DNA of 64,000 nt from Echinarachnius parma. Its lineage: Eukaryota > Echinodermata > Echinoidea > Clypeasteroida > Echinarachniidae. The notes beneath the pieces are model-generated. The model saw nothing but the letters and a program-made list of their open reading frames with translations, was not told the origin of the DNA and made no database searches. Position numbers and translations under genes: made by a program. The stretch covers positions 1 through 64,000 of the forward strand of contig JBAMJV010002070.1 in assembly GCA_037951105.1 (NCBI GenBank). Direction: 5' to 3'. Positions 44,690 to 56,700 of this stretch are shown here, one piece after another. Numbering within the stretch: the stretch's first letter is position 1; each line of letters opens with the position of its first letter.

Positions 44690-45801
44690 TCCGCAACGAA
44701 GTAGCCGGAGGCATTATGTTTTCGGGTTGTCCGTCCGTCCGTACGTCCGTACGTACGTCCCGTTCTCGTGATCGCGTTATCTCAAGAACCGATTAACGGA
44801 TTTTCACCAAACTTGGGTCATGTATGTATCTTGGGGGGCCAATGATCTGATTAGATTTTGGGGTCATGAGGTCAAAGGTCAAAGGTCACAGAGCTCATTA
44901 TATATGCAAAAATAGCTCGTGATCGCGTTATCTCAAGAACGGATTGACTGATTCTGACCAAACTTGGTACATGTATGTATCTTGGGGGGCCAATGATCTG
45001 ATTAGATTTTGGGGTCATGAGGTCAAAGGTCAAAGGTCACATTATATATGCAAAAATAGCTCGTGATCGCATTTTCTCAAGTACGGATTGACAGATTCTG
45101 ACCAAACTTGGAACATGTATGTATCTTGGGGGGCCAATGATCTGATTAGATTTTGGGGTCATGAGGTCAAAGGTCAAAGGTCACAGAGCTCATTATATAT
45201 GCAAAAATAGCTTGTGATTGCGTTATCTCAAGAACGGATTGACTGATTCTGACCAAACTTGGTACATGTATGTATCTTGGGGGGCCAATGATCTGATTAG
45301 ATTTTGGGGTCATGAGGTCAAAGGTCAAAGGTCACAGAGCTCATTATATATGCAAAAATATCTCGTGATCGCGTTATCTCAAGAATGGATTGACAGATTC
45401 TGACCAAACTTGGTACATGTATGTTCCTTGGAGAGCCAATGAACTGATTAGATTTTGGGGGTCATGAGGTCAAAGGTCAAAGGTCACAGGGCTCATTATA
45501 TGTAAAAGTAGCTTGAGATTGGAAATCTCAAGAACTGAATATCAGATTTCAATCCAACTTGATACCTGAATGTATAATAGGGAACAATTGTAGTCATTAG
45601 ATTTTGGGGTCATGAGGGCAATGGTCAAGGTCACTTATAGCTCATAATTGTGATACGTCAAGATCTAAAAGACAGAGTACCATCAAAATTGAGTTGACAG
45701 AATTAATTCTGTGTACATGTTGATTTGGGCTTGACATAAATAAATTGCGTAATGGCGGAGGCATCATTTTCGACTGCGCGCAGTCGAAGATCCATCTAGT
45801 T
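44690..45801. repeat. Interspersed element with five or more 150 bp tandem units and AGGTCAAAGGTCA motifs
   Basis: Ends TATGCCTCCGCAACGAAG and TGGCGGAGGCATCAT. After GTCCGTCCGTACGTCC repeats come units starting at about 44765, 44916, 45060, 45211, 45362 and 45512. Each has CTCGTGATCGCGTTATCTCA, CTTGGGGGGCCAATGATCTG and GAGGTCAAAGGTCAAAGGTC. The first five are highly similar; the last is degraded. Confidence 0.88.
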
Positions 45802-45861
45802 TTTTTCCAGGATTTAGTAACATGTACGCTTTCACCATACTTGAATGGTAGAAGGCATTAA

Positions 45862-46061
45862 AGTGATCCATTAAATTCATGAGATGTTTCCAAAAGTGAT
45901 ATTTGAGACCTCAATCAAATATCATTGTAAGATTTTTCCATAATTAGGAGACATTAAAAAAATACAAACACATTTAATTTTTCTGTTAACAATAAGCCAA
46001 ACAACGAGAGAAGTGTGAAAGCTCAAAGTGATTGTGGTTGTGATAAATTTAATGGATCACT
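45862..46061. mobile_element. TTAA-type MITE, family C
   Basis: TTAA on both sides; ends AGTGATCCATTAAATT and AATTTAATGGATCACT. 200 bp. Internal sequence (ATTTGAGACCTCAAT) resembles part of 7830-7870. Confidence 0.85.
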
Positions 46062-46153
46062 TTAATGGCTAAGTAAGTAGGCTGTTTTTTAAATTTTAAA
46101 TAAGCAAGAGGGCACCCTTCAGTTACCTGAAAGTATATTATTCCTGATATATA

Positions 46154-46900
46154 CAGGGTGTTTATAAAAAAGCGGAACCCAACTTCCATCCGCAATAATT
46201 TATTTAATAAACAATTATATTTATTGCAATATGTCATACCAAAGGTAGATTCATACTCTTTCGTTTGATACCAAATATGTTGTGGTAACGTCATGCATGA
46301 TTGAATAAAACTTACTTTGAAAGGGTTATGTAAAAAGTACTTTGCGCACAAGAGTAGAAAGTAATTGCTAAATGCAGTGTAAATAATGAAACGGTAGATA
46401 AAGTCAAGTGACATTTCAGGATGTTTCTTGATTCATAGTTTGACATTTATTCAACTTTGAGAAGAGTTGAGGGTCCATAATCATCCCCAACATCCTTCCA
46501 CATGCCCCCATGTCTGTCTGCACAGGTTTGTGCTCGTGTTCAGTGGTCAGTTGAATGGTCAGGCAAGGAACCGATTTAAAAAGTATCTCCATGTTAGCTT
46601 AAGAACGATCGGAACAAAAGGATTACAAGACAAAAGAACACAAGGAGAGGTTTCAATGAATTACTATTGATGAGACCGGGTTGATGAATAGATCTAAATC
46701 TTGTGCGCAAAGCAATTTTAACATTGCTCATTTAAAATGGTTGCAATTCGATAACTACAAGCTTAATTATTACAAATATGGTACCAAATGAAAGAGTATT
46801 AAATTATCTTTGCGATGATATATTGCAATAAACATAACTTTGTTTACTATTTAAGATATAGCTGGTGGAAGTTGGGTTCCGCTTTTTTATAAACACTCTG
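46154..46900. mobile_element. Tc1/mariner-like MITE with long inverted repeats
   Basis: TA flanks; ends CAGGGTGTTTATAAAAAAG then CGGAACCCAACTTCCA, with the complement at the right end. Similarity between arms extends over 100 bp (TATTGCAATA, ACCAAATGAAAGAGTAT). No transposase frame in the 747 bp. Confidence 0.85.
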
Positions 46901-46981
46901 TATTTATGGATATGTCCTTAAAATTACGTGTTTCTTTTTCTTCAAAAATTACCCTTTTTTTTCATCACCTCACAAGAAAAT

Positions 46982-48391
46982 ATCTCTTGAAGTGCCCTCC
47001 CAATCTACTATCCCTTTAACAACAGACATACATTATAGACGCATACACTCTCAAACAAATAAGCAAATGATAACTCACAAAAAACATAAAATCATTTAAT
47101 TTTGACTGTATTTATTAATTCCTTTAAAAGGCTCCTTTCTACACGGCTGCATATTATGCAATAAATTCACCTCGTTTTCATCTAATATAAGAAATATTAT
47201 AGGAAAAGGTCTAAACAAAAAAGCAAATGTTTCAACATACCTATCAAATGTTGTTACCTAATTCCTCTAAAACAACAGAGTCTTAAATAGATATGTACAA
47301 TATTTTTGTCATTGCTCATTCTAAATATATATTACAAACGGTAAAACAAGCCATTCATATTTTGTCGTCATAAACATGTGCATACCTTTTAACACACAAG
47401 CAAAGTGTTCATTTTTGGAATGTTTCAGTTGTTATTCGACTCCATATTGACATATACATGTATATAATATATATAAATCTCGACTCCAGTTTTTATATCA
47501 AAAAGACATAACTGAGATTATAACCCAACATTTGACAATCCAGTTGCATCAAATACACGTAGAGAAAGCTTGCATCGCAATAGGTTTTTTTTCAATCACT
47601 ATTCATATATTATTTTGTTTCATCGTTCAAAGAAATATAACAAAACTACAACATACACAATGTCTTCAACAATTTACATAGATCAGACCATCGTGTGCTC
47701 AATTTCAGAAAGTTAAAATACTAGGCTTCTTATGCCCTTCACACATTATTACATTCTATAAATTACTGTAACTTCAATAAAAATACCAATTAAATCATCT
47801 TTTTAATACCATTCTGCATAGCATCTCTCACTCCCTAAACAAGTCCTTCATAATGCTCTTTAAAAACTATCACAATTTTATATGTTTACATACAGATAAA
47901 ATATTGGTAAAACATTGCGAAAATCAATTATTACATAATTTATGACGTCCATATTCAAACGGTCATACAAGACCCAACAGTTTCATGTTCATATGTATGT
48001 ATAGCCCTCAAATATAGAATGTCTAAATGTCTCGAGGATTTTAAGGGGAGAATTAAATGTGCTAAAATTGCTTAATTTTCTTTAGTATACATGTATCTGC
48101 ACACAAAATTTGGAATTGCCATTATAGTGTTTAATTTAATTCATGGATTATTTAGATATCATACGGTTAAATATCATTTTGAAACAAGAATTTACAACAT
48201 AAAGTGTTAAATTCAATTGATGGATTTGATATCATGGGGTTAAATATAACTTTGAAACAAGAATTACCAACTATAACATGTTAAATTAAATGTATGGATT
48301 ATTAAAATATAGGGTTAAATATAATTTTGAAATGAGAGTTTCCAACTTGGCGTGTTGAATTTAATTCATGGAATCGGATATAAACATAGGG
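46982..48391. other. AT-rich intergenic interval
   Basis: Between the MTFR and PDE7 3' ends. Between about 48050 and 48390, TTAAATNNAATTNATGGATT-like text recurs three or four times at roughly 90-100 bp spacing, an old tandem repeat. No gene. Confidence 0.45.
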
Positions 48392-48395
48392 TTAA

Positions 48396-48928
48396 AGGGA
48401 AAGTTGAGTTTTGGTAGAGAGGGCGCTAGACTACTTAATTGGTTTGTGAGGTAATGAAAAACTGAGTGTAAAATTTGAAAGAGCATAATATTTAAACAAT
48501 AAAATCATCAGAAACGGCTGAAATATCCATAAATATAACAATTTGTAATAAACCCGGGGCCCGGGTTTATTAGAGAATTTTGAACCAGCCGTTAAAAATT
48601 CAAAAAAATGCTTCCTCTTTTCAAAAAAGTTACAAAATAGGTATTTAAATAGTTGTTGGTTATTTCTCTATCTAATCACTATTTCAACAAAGCATCACAT
48701 GCACAATATTTTATTCAAAATGGTTGAAACCGATGAGTGTTTAGAGAGCGCCCTCTTACGTTTTAACGGCTCTTTTTGAATGATAACATGATCTTTACTA
48801 CGTCATTTGTAATTTTGTGTTCCTTTCTAGTTATAACTATTAGTTTGTAATGTAATGATGCAGGTTTTGGTTACTAAAATTCAGTTTCACTAAAACTGTA
48901 CTCTCCTTACCAGAACTCAACTATCCCT
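48396..48928 (+). mobile_element. TTAA-type MITE, family A copy 3
   Basis: 533 bp, exact TTAA flanks (48392-48395 and 48929-48932), ends AGGGAAAGTTGAGTTTTGG and CCAGAACTCAACTATCCCT. Same orientation as and closely similar to the copy at 23689. Confidence 0.93.
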
Positions 48929-48932
48929 TTAA

Positions 48933-50037
48933 ATTATCCCTTTAAATATAAAATTGTAATTAGAATTACATGTACCAACATACTGTAGTGTTTAAATTTA
49001 ATTCAGAGACTAAGATAAACTCGGGTTAAATAAATCCTCTGATGAAAATCTGGGACATTATTGTTCGCCCTATAAATATCAACGCCTGAGTTAGAGCTGA
49101 GGTGGCAGTTTTGATAATGTTTTCAAATTTTCATTGAATACAATACATGAGTATTAGTTATCTGAATTCTTGGTTACATGTATATCAAAAGCTTCCATGT
49201 TTCATACATGTACAGTTTCATTATGTGTTCCTTTTTTGAAAATCCATCCCATTTTTTTAATGAGAAGTTTCCAGTTTGATTCCTTTTCACAGCCCATGCT
49301 TTGTGAAGGTGAAATTGACATCATACACATGCACTCAATTTAAGTATAAAAATTACATTTTTATTTCAGGTGCTACTCTTCAAGCTCGCCTGCATAAAAA
49401 AGAGCTCTCTAAAATTTGTTTTGCATTGAACTCTATCCAAATTTTTTAAAAAGGGGCTTTTATTGGTATTTTGGGGGCTATAAATGCCCTAAGTTTATTA
49501 TTTTTTTTATTACTGGCACTCGTTCCCTGCTTAGATGTAGATATGGAATAAACACTATCAGTACATTATAGTGACAATTTGAATAAACGTACTGTACTGT
49601 AGTATCACGTTTTCTTTAAACCAAATTTTTCAAACATAAAGGAAACTGACCAGAACTAAATGAAATATATTCACTTGAGCGAAACAGAAACAAGTTATTA
49701 AACTGTTTCATTCTGGTGTTTGAGGAAAAACAAAGTATTCAAAATGGATCTAAATTGCATGAAAATTATCCATCGCAATTCATAAAAGCAAAAAAATGAT
49801 TCATAATTTGTAATAGTTCAAATATGTATCTAAATTGAATGAAAATGTATGGTCGCAATTCAAAAGCACGAACTGATTCATTATGTTTGTATAATTGTTG
49901 GTGGGAGGGAGCGGTTAATGCTTGCACCAGTAAAGTGTTTAAATTCATTGAGAAAGCATATATATAGTTTAAATTTTTTTGTTATCGTTGATTGAGAAAG
50001 AAGTCACTTTTTGTTCTTCGGAGAACATCATGCTTAA
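48933..50037. other. AT-rich intergenic interval
   Basis: No gene, RNA or clear repeat recognised. Confidence 0.35.
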
Positions 50038-50476
50038 AGGGGAAGGAACTCCTAGCCTTTTGACTTACTGGATGTGATGAGAGCATAACTCTTGTCATTT
50101 CTAGTCACTTATTTCCTCATGAATATTCCCAATAATGAAAATAATCAATATTTTATGGCCCACTGTCGTCTGCTTTCAATGCCAACAGGAGGCGGCCATT
50201 TCTTCGACTTCTCGCGGTGAAATGACGTATCAGGCGGAGAACACAATAGCGGGTTACGATAATGCTATTGTGTTCTCCGCCTGCCACGTTATTTCACCGC
50301 GAGTAGTTGAAGAAATGGCCGCCTCCTATGGGCATTGAAAGCAGACGACAGTGGTCCATAAAATATTGATTATTTTTGTAATCGGGAATATTCATGAGGA
50401 AATAAGTGACTAGCAATGATAGTAGTTATGCTCTCATCACATCCAGTAAGTCAAAAGGATAAGGGTTAATTCCCAT
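50038..50476. mobile_element. Fold-back element with about 200 bp arms
   Basis: TTAA on each side. Two long arms are nearly perfect inverted copies centred near 50257 (GGCGGAGAACACAATAGC and its complement GCTATTGTGTTCTCCGCC). The whole 439 bp could form one hairpin. Non-coding. Confidence 0.88.
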
Positions 50477-50524
50477 TTAAAGTTTGAAAGCCATGTAGAA
50501 ACCAAATGTAAATGTAGCTCTCTT

Positions 50525-50760
50525 TTATATTTGATGACATAAATGGTACCCTGGGGTACCAAACGAATATCCGCCATTTTGTTTAATTATTTATTTATTT
50601 TTTAGGGCTGTACCGGGGTATAGCGTGCATACAAGCGCGCGCTGCACTGCATGCACAACGTAATACAGTTGTGCTTTAAGTGGACACAAGATGGCGCTAC
50701 ACAACGCGGTACCCCGGGGTACCGCGTGTGTCATCATTTGATGAATATTCCCAAAATAGG
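50525..50760. mobile_element. Possible palindromic element (GGTACCCCGGGGTACC-like ends)
   Basis: GGTACCCTGGGGTACC at about 50547 and GGTACCCCGGGGTACC at about 50709 flank GC-rich sequence with CATACAAGCGCGCGCTG. No target duplication identified. Confidence 0.4.
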
Positions 50761-51440
50761 ACATAGTTTTCAGAAAATTTTGCATAGGGTAGAGGAGGCT
50801 CCGACCTACAAGATGGTATGAATAACTTATAATTCTCTAGCCAAAAATCTACTAAACACCCTTCTCGGTCTTACCCGACGATGACATAAAAGCCAAAATT
50901 CCTGTATTACAAACAAAATCACCCGACATGCAAACAGAACATCCTTGAGTGCCAAGCTCGCATTTTTGCGAGTTAAAAATAAACACAAATGCCATAGAGC
51001 ATTAAAATCCCTGGCACGTTACGAGTAAATAGATCTGATATTTCTTATTGTACACCAAAAATCAACAACATAGATTGGGCTTCTTTAATAGCATTATGTA
51101 TTCATCATCCTGTTCATAATAAGTCCAATCATAAAATTATTAAAACATTGGACTATACAACACCTATTTGGCACCATACATGTACATGTACAAACTGAGG
51201 ATTTACCGTTTGAATATTCACTTGAAAAACAGTTGTATCTTTCATTTTTTTGGCATAAAGTTAACTTTTATTCGAACACAAATGGAAGCATGATTATTTT
51301 TTTGTTTACACTAGTGCTACATTTATGGTGATTTTCTTTCAAATGAAATACATATTTTTGTTATTATTTCAAACATAAGGAAACTGACCCGAAGTACATA
51401 TATCTGTACAATATAAATGAAAAATGAACAAAGAAAATAA

Positions 51441-51513
51441 GGTTTCTATGGGATTCGAACCCGAGACATCCGGATTGCAGGACCGGGGCTCTACCAGCCG
51501 AGCTATAGAAAGC
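51441..51513 (-). tRNA. tRNA-like sequence, apparent anticodon TGC (pseudogene likely)
   Basis: 73 nt on the minus strand: acceptor GCTTTCT pairing with AGAAACC at 6 of 7 positions, A box TAGCTCGGCTGGTAGAGC, anticodon stem CCGG/CCGG with loop CCTGCAA, B box GGGTTCGAATCCC. Against function: one extra base between acceptor and D arm, and only three paired bases in the T stem. It could be a decayed tRNA-Ala or a SINE head. Confidence 0.55.
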
Positions 51514-53325
51514 CCTAGTGCTAGTGTTTGTCCCTGAAAACCCCTTAGCTTTTTCACTGCTCGTGTAGTAAAAAGTTATTATAAACCTGACACGAACCCA
51601 AAGGATTAAAATCAACTTATGGATATGTGCGAGGGATTGTACATATTCAAAAGAAGAGCGAGAAAAAATGGTTAACTTTCCACCAAACAATGGTTCAGCT
51701 CGATTTTGATTTCCAAATGAAATCTCAAACATTAGATGTAGTACGATTCTATATTTGTTGTTAATTAAATATCTCAAATTACAAGATGGTGCAGCAGAAA
51801 AGGGCAGAGCACTATATTCATTGCCAATTTTTATTATATTTTTTGGAATAACCAGAGCCAATAATATCAGGACTAATACATTAATTTAATATCAGGGCAT
51901 CTATTATTCTTAATTTTGTTAGCAGCATTTATGTTTGTACTTTTTTTTGTGTGAAAAAACAATCAATTTCTTTCACCCACTCACACACAATATGTTTACT
52001 ACTGCATATTTATGTGACAGCATAATAATAATAATAATAATAATAGGCATTGCATTACTTCAAAATGTACTGATGAACAAAATACCATACACACGGCTCG
52101 AACGTTAGCACATGGCCAGCAGCTACATTCGGGGCTACCAAAGATGAGCTTTCGGACACCAACATTTACTCTACATTCCATATTACTCTATTATAATGTT
52201 GGTAAGTGAATATATCAACATGCTTGTTGCCGACTAATTCCCTACTAATACTTCTGTATAAATTGCTAATGTAATTCTAATTGAGTTTAAACAGGACCCA
52301 CCAGGTTTCTGTAGACAATGGGTAAATGTTTTTCTTTGTTAAGGGCTACTAAATAATGAGTTCGGGCCACCAACATTTTAAAAGTTTTTATTTTCCTTTC
52401 CCAAGTGTATGTCAATTAATATATGTAGACCTCTAGCATTACAACCAGTACACAAATGTAAATTATGCCTCCCCCTTTCATATATGTATAACATATTCAA
52501 GAACATTTAATTCATTTTTAATAGGCTTCCAGTACTTTTGTAAATACTAAAACAGACCAAAGAAACGTTAATATATAATGTAGAATCAAAATTATAAAAT
52601 AGGTATGTAAAAACAAAAAAATGCCCTTCAATATTGTTAGAAAGATTTGCCCCGCAAAAGTTTCTCAACAGCAAATACATTTGTACCCGTTTGAGACTAT
52701 AATATTGGTATTTGCACAACATTTCTACAAAACCCAGCCCAAGCAAGTGTTGTCGGGACCAATCCTGAAAATAGTAAATAGGATATTAATGATATTACAA
52801 CCAGGAAAATATAATATTAAAAAAGGAGATAATAGCCAACAAATATATAAATATAGGATATTAAAACAACGGTACTGCTTCATTATGCAGCCAAGTGTAA
52901 CGTACATGTACATGGTTATCATTGCTATTATTAAAATTAGATCAAATATATTTCACCGTGTAGGCACCAAATAGTTCAAACTTCCTCCAAATCTCGAAGT
53001 GCCACATGGGTTGAAAATGTAATAATACTCAAAAGGTAAAATGTCACAAACATGAAAGCCATAAAGCCTTCAGCTCCATGTCATATAAATATTAACTCCT
53101 TCTAACGCTCACTCACTCACTTAACAAATCCTGATTTCAAAAGGAATTTAAAAAAACATTTCCATCAAATTTGAATAATTTGAACATCACCACCTCTCGC
53201 GACCTGGCTCAGAAATTTGTGCCCAATGATAAAAAGTCGTCGCTTGCAAACTGGCTGAAAACTGTCTTCAACAATCTTTCATCTTCTCTCATGTAGAGGT
53301 GAAACGACAAGTCAAACGTTCTCAT
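51514..53325. other. Intergenic / distal PDE7 3' region
   Basis: Holds a short ATA run at about 52023. Much may be 3' UTR of the minus-strand PDE7 gene. No coding frame with conserved content. Confidence 0.4.
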
Positions 53326-53783
53326 CATCTGGCAGGGTTGACCAGTCTAACTTCTGCAGCAGATTGATGATAATGCCCCTCCCTCATGCCTCGGTGCCAT
53401 ACCAGTCTAAGGCTCCTAGCTAGAGAAGTAGTACCACATAATAAAAGATCGCGACGGGTTGCTCACATCTTGCCTCCGCAGATTGGTGATAATGCCCCCC
53501 TCTCTCGTGTAATTGTCGTGGGCTGATGGCTTGAGAGGTGATTCTACAAGCTAAAAGTTCACATCACCGTGCCGGGTAGCCCCATCTCGTCTCTGCTGAT
53601 GCGTGGTACTAGCTTGCATATTGATGGCGCAACAATCTAAGGCTCTTGGCTACAGAAGTGATACTACAAGACGATACTACATCATCTTGCGTTCCGTTGC
53701 CATTCCAATCTTATGCACCTAGCTATACAGCTAAACGAGGTGGTAGAACTAGAGTGGTAGTACCACAAGGTAAAGAGTTCTCA
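53326..53783 (-). repeat. PDE7 3' UTR array: decayed copies of the stop-codon region
   Basis: The true coding end reads (plus strand) TCATCATCTGGCCGGGTTGC, CTTGCCTCTGCCGGTGGGTC and GGCGCACCAGTCTGGGGCTG. Decayed versions recur at about 53325-53420 (CATCATCTGGCAGGGTTGAC, ACCAGTCTAAGGCTCCTAGC), 53455-53540 (CATCTTGCCTCCGCAGATTG) and 53560-53665 (ATCTCGTCTCTGCTGATGCG, CAATCTAAGGCTCTTGGCTA), separated by GTGATACTACAAG-like spacers. Confidence 0.82.
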
Positions 53784-56700
53784 TCATCTGGCCGGGTTGC
53801 CCCCATCTTGCCTCTGCCGGTGGGTCGTACTGCCCCCTTCCCTCGCGTCCCGGTGGCGCACCAGTCTGGGGCTGCTATCAGCCAGGAAGCTGCCCCCTAG
53901 GCCCAGGGGGGCTGCGGGGGGCTCAGCCTCCTTCAGATGCTGCTTGTGGTGAGCGATGGACGCGATCTGGGAGCTGGTGAAGTCCTGGAACAGGGGCCCC
54001 AGGGCGGGCGGCACGGAGTAGGGAGGGGGTGAGGTGGGGGTGTGACAGGTGGGTGGGGAAGCGGGGGAGGGAGTGTAGGCATTGTTGGTACCCCGGGGGG
54101 TGATGCGGGGGGACAGGCTGCCTGACCGGAGCACTGCAGAGAGGATAGAAGCAAAGAGAAACAAAAGATGGGTTTAATTCAAGTTTCAGGATGGTAATGC
54201 TAACTTTTAGTTGTTTAGATGTTCAAAATTAGTTACAACCATGCTCACAATTACTACATATTTTTACTTCATAACAAAAAATCCACTTTGAACAAATAAT
54301 TTTGTAGCTGCTACTTATCCATAGTAATAATTGCTCATTTCAAGATACCAACAGGTCCATGGTAGAAACCAGGGGGTGTTTTCTGAAAACGATTTAAGTT
54401 CAAATTGATTGTATCTATGTCATATCTACGTCACTAAAATAGTAAAATGTACTTGAATAGCGATTTACTATAATATATTTTAGTGACGTAGATATGACAT
54501 ACATGTAGATACAATAAATTTGAACTTAAAATCGTTTTCAGAATACACCCCCAGCAAATGATGACATATAGGTTCCATGTTTCAAGTTCATATTCTTTCA
54601 TTGGCCCGAGTTTTCCCATGTACATTATGTTGGTTCAACCATTTCTACTCTCTCACTTATTTTCTAATATAAAACTTACATGGATTGTTGTCCTGTCCTT
54701 TTCTCCTGTCCCTCTCCTCCATGCGTTTCCTGATGAACGGAGACCCCTTCCCTCGCATGCCGTCCTTAGCCGACGAGTCGTTGTTGGGCACCAGGAGAGA
54801 CGAGCCTTCAGAAGTGGCGTGCCTGGATGACGGGGGGCTGAATGTACTCCTGCCCTCTCTCAGCGACCCCCCTATGCCGTCCCCATGCCGCACCAGCAGG
54901 CTAGCAGGGGTGGCTTTAGTCCTCTGGTCCAAGCCCCCGGCTAGCTCTCTGCTGCTAGGAGACAGCGCTGCCTTCATGAAGTGCCGCGAGTTGCGCTGCA
55001 GGACGCTGTTCTGCTCCGAGTACATGTGCAGGCCCCGCTCGGGCCAGTGTGGCATCTCCGTGCTGTCGTGCTGCTTGTTGTGCGACATGTTGTGGTGGAG
55101 GAGGCTCGGGCCGGACTTCAGATCGACGGGGATCGCAAAGTCCAGGTTGTTGTTGAGCCCCGGGCGGAAGTGGGAGTCCTTGCGGTCGTTGTGCGGGTCG
55201 GACAACCCCGGAGAGGTGTGGCTGTACTTGAGGTGATGCTTGGCACTATGGAGTAAGGAGGATTCAATGCACTGGGGGCTACCTAGCGGGCTGGTAAAGT
55301 GAGGGCTTCCTATAGGGCTGGTTAGGGGGCTGTTCAGGTGGGGACTTCCTACGGGGCTACCAATGTCCACTGGAGGACTCCTCAAAGAGGAGTCAGTGTT
55401 TTTCTCCCACGGATCGTCGTAACTCACGTTCTTGCGATTGGTGCACGGCGAGCGGGGAAGTCGTAAACTGAACGAGTCCAATCTCCGGCTGCCTACGAAC
55501 CCTGTATGCAGCATATTCTCGCTGCCTCCTTTACCCCGCTTGGATGCGTTCGGTGGCATCACGTCCCGTTTCTTTGCGGCGTCCGACGCCGTCCGTATGG
55601 GAAGCATGCTGCTCACCGATCCCGAGCTACGCAGGTTATCCGCACTCTGCGAATGCGAACTGATAGCGTTTGAATCGGACAACGTCACGTCAATAGTCCT
55701 GTGCACGGCGTGCACGTGTTGTTGCGTTTTTGGTGAAAGCACTGCCGAGAGCGGGCGGTCCAGCTCTGAATGTCCGTGCAGCCGCCCCGCAACTCCATGA
55801 GGATGTGTGATTGCACTAGGTTTGTGTCTGTCGGCGTCGGCCTGGTGTATACTATTAACACTCCCTGCCGATATCTCTATGTCGCCACGTCTCTTGTCAT
55901 TCACACTCAGCTTGAGCGTCTTACTCTCTGGTTCCTCGGCTTCGTCTCCCTTCCCAGGGTTCTCAGTACCCTTCCCAGAATCCTTGGCACCCTTCCCAGA
56001 GTCCTTAGCACCTTTCGCCTGAGGCACCGCCACGGATTTGCATACTACGTCCATTGGTTTGCATGCAACGTCCACTGGCGTGCATGCGCCTTTTTGTGGT
56101 CTACACACAGAATCCTGCGATTTGCACACATTGTTAACTGGTCTGCACACAGCGTCCGCAGGCTTGGATGCAACGATGTCCACTTTCTCGCTAGACACAC
56201 TTTGGATTGCACTAGTTTGACCGGCAGTGACCGCGGCCTGGAGCTCCGCCTCCTTCTGCTTTTCGGCCTCCAGCCGGGCCGTCCACGCCGTCCGGTTCTC
56301 GCCCATGTTGTGGAGCATGGAGCGGGACAGCTTGGTAGGCAGGAAGTGGGACCAATGGTTGAACAGGGGTTCTACAACAAACCCGATGAACCCTGTGAAC
56401 AAATGAATACATAAATAAAACATTAAATAGATAATTAAAGGTATAAACAAAAAAAATAGATAAATAAATTAATTAAGATGTAAATAAAGAGTTTGGTTGC
56501 TAGGAAGTGGGACCAGATATTGAACAGGGGGTTCTACAAAATAACCTGATGAACCCTGTTAAAAGAAGATACAATCAAATGATCAATAAATACATCAATA
56601 AATAACAATTAAATATAAATAAACAAACAGCATGGTGGACTAGATATTTAGCAGGGCTTTGTAGTGAACCAGATAACCCTTGTAGACAAACAACAACAAT

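Noticed and set aside
54685..56414. Long plus-strand frames opposite the PDE7 large exon
   Set aside because: They are antisense shadows of a GC-rich exon whose minus-strand frame links by phase to catalytic-domain exons.
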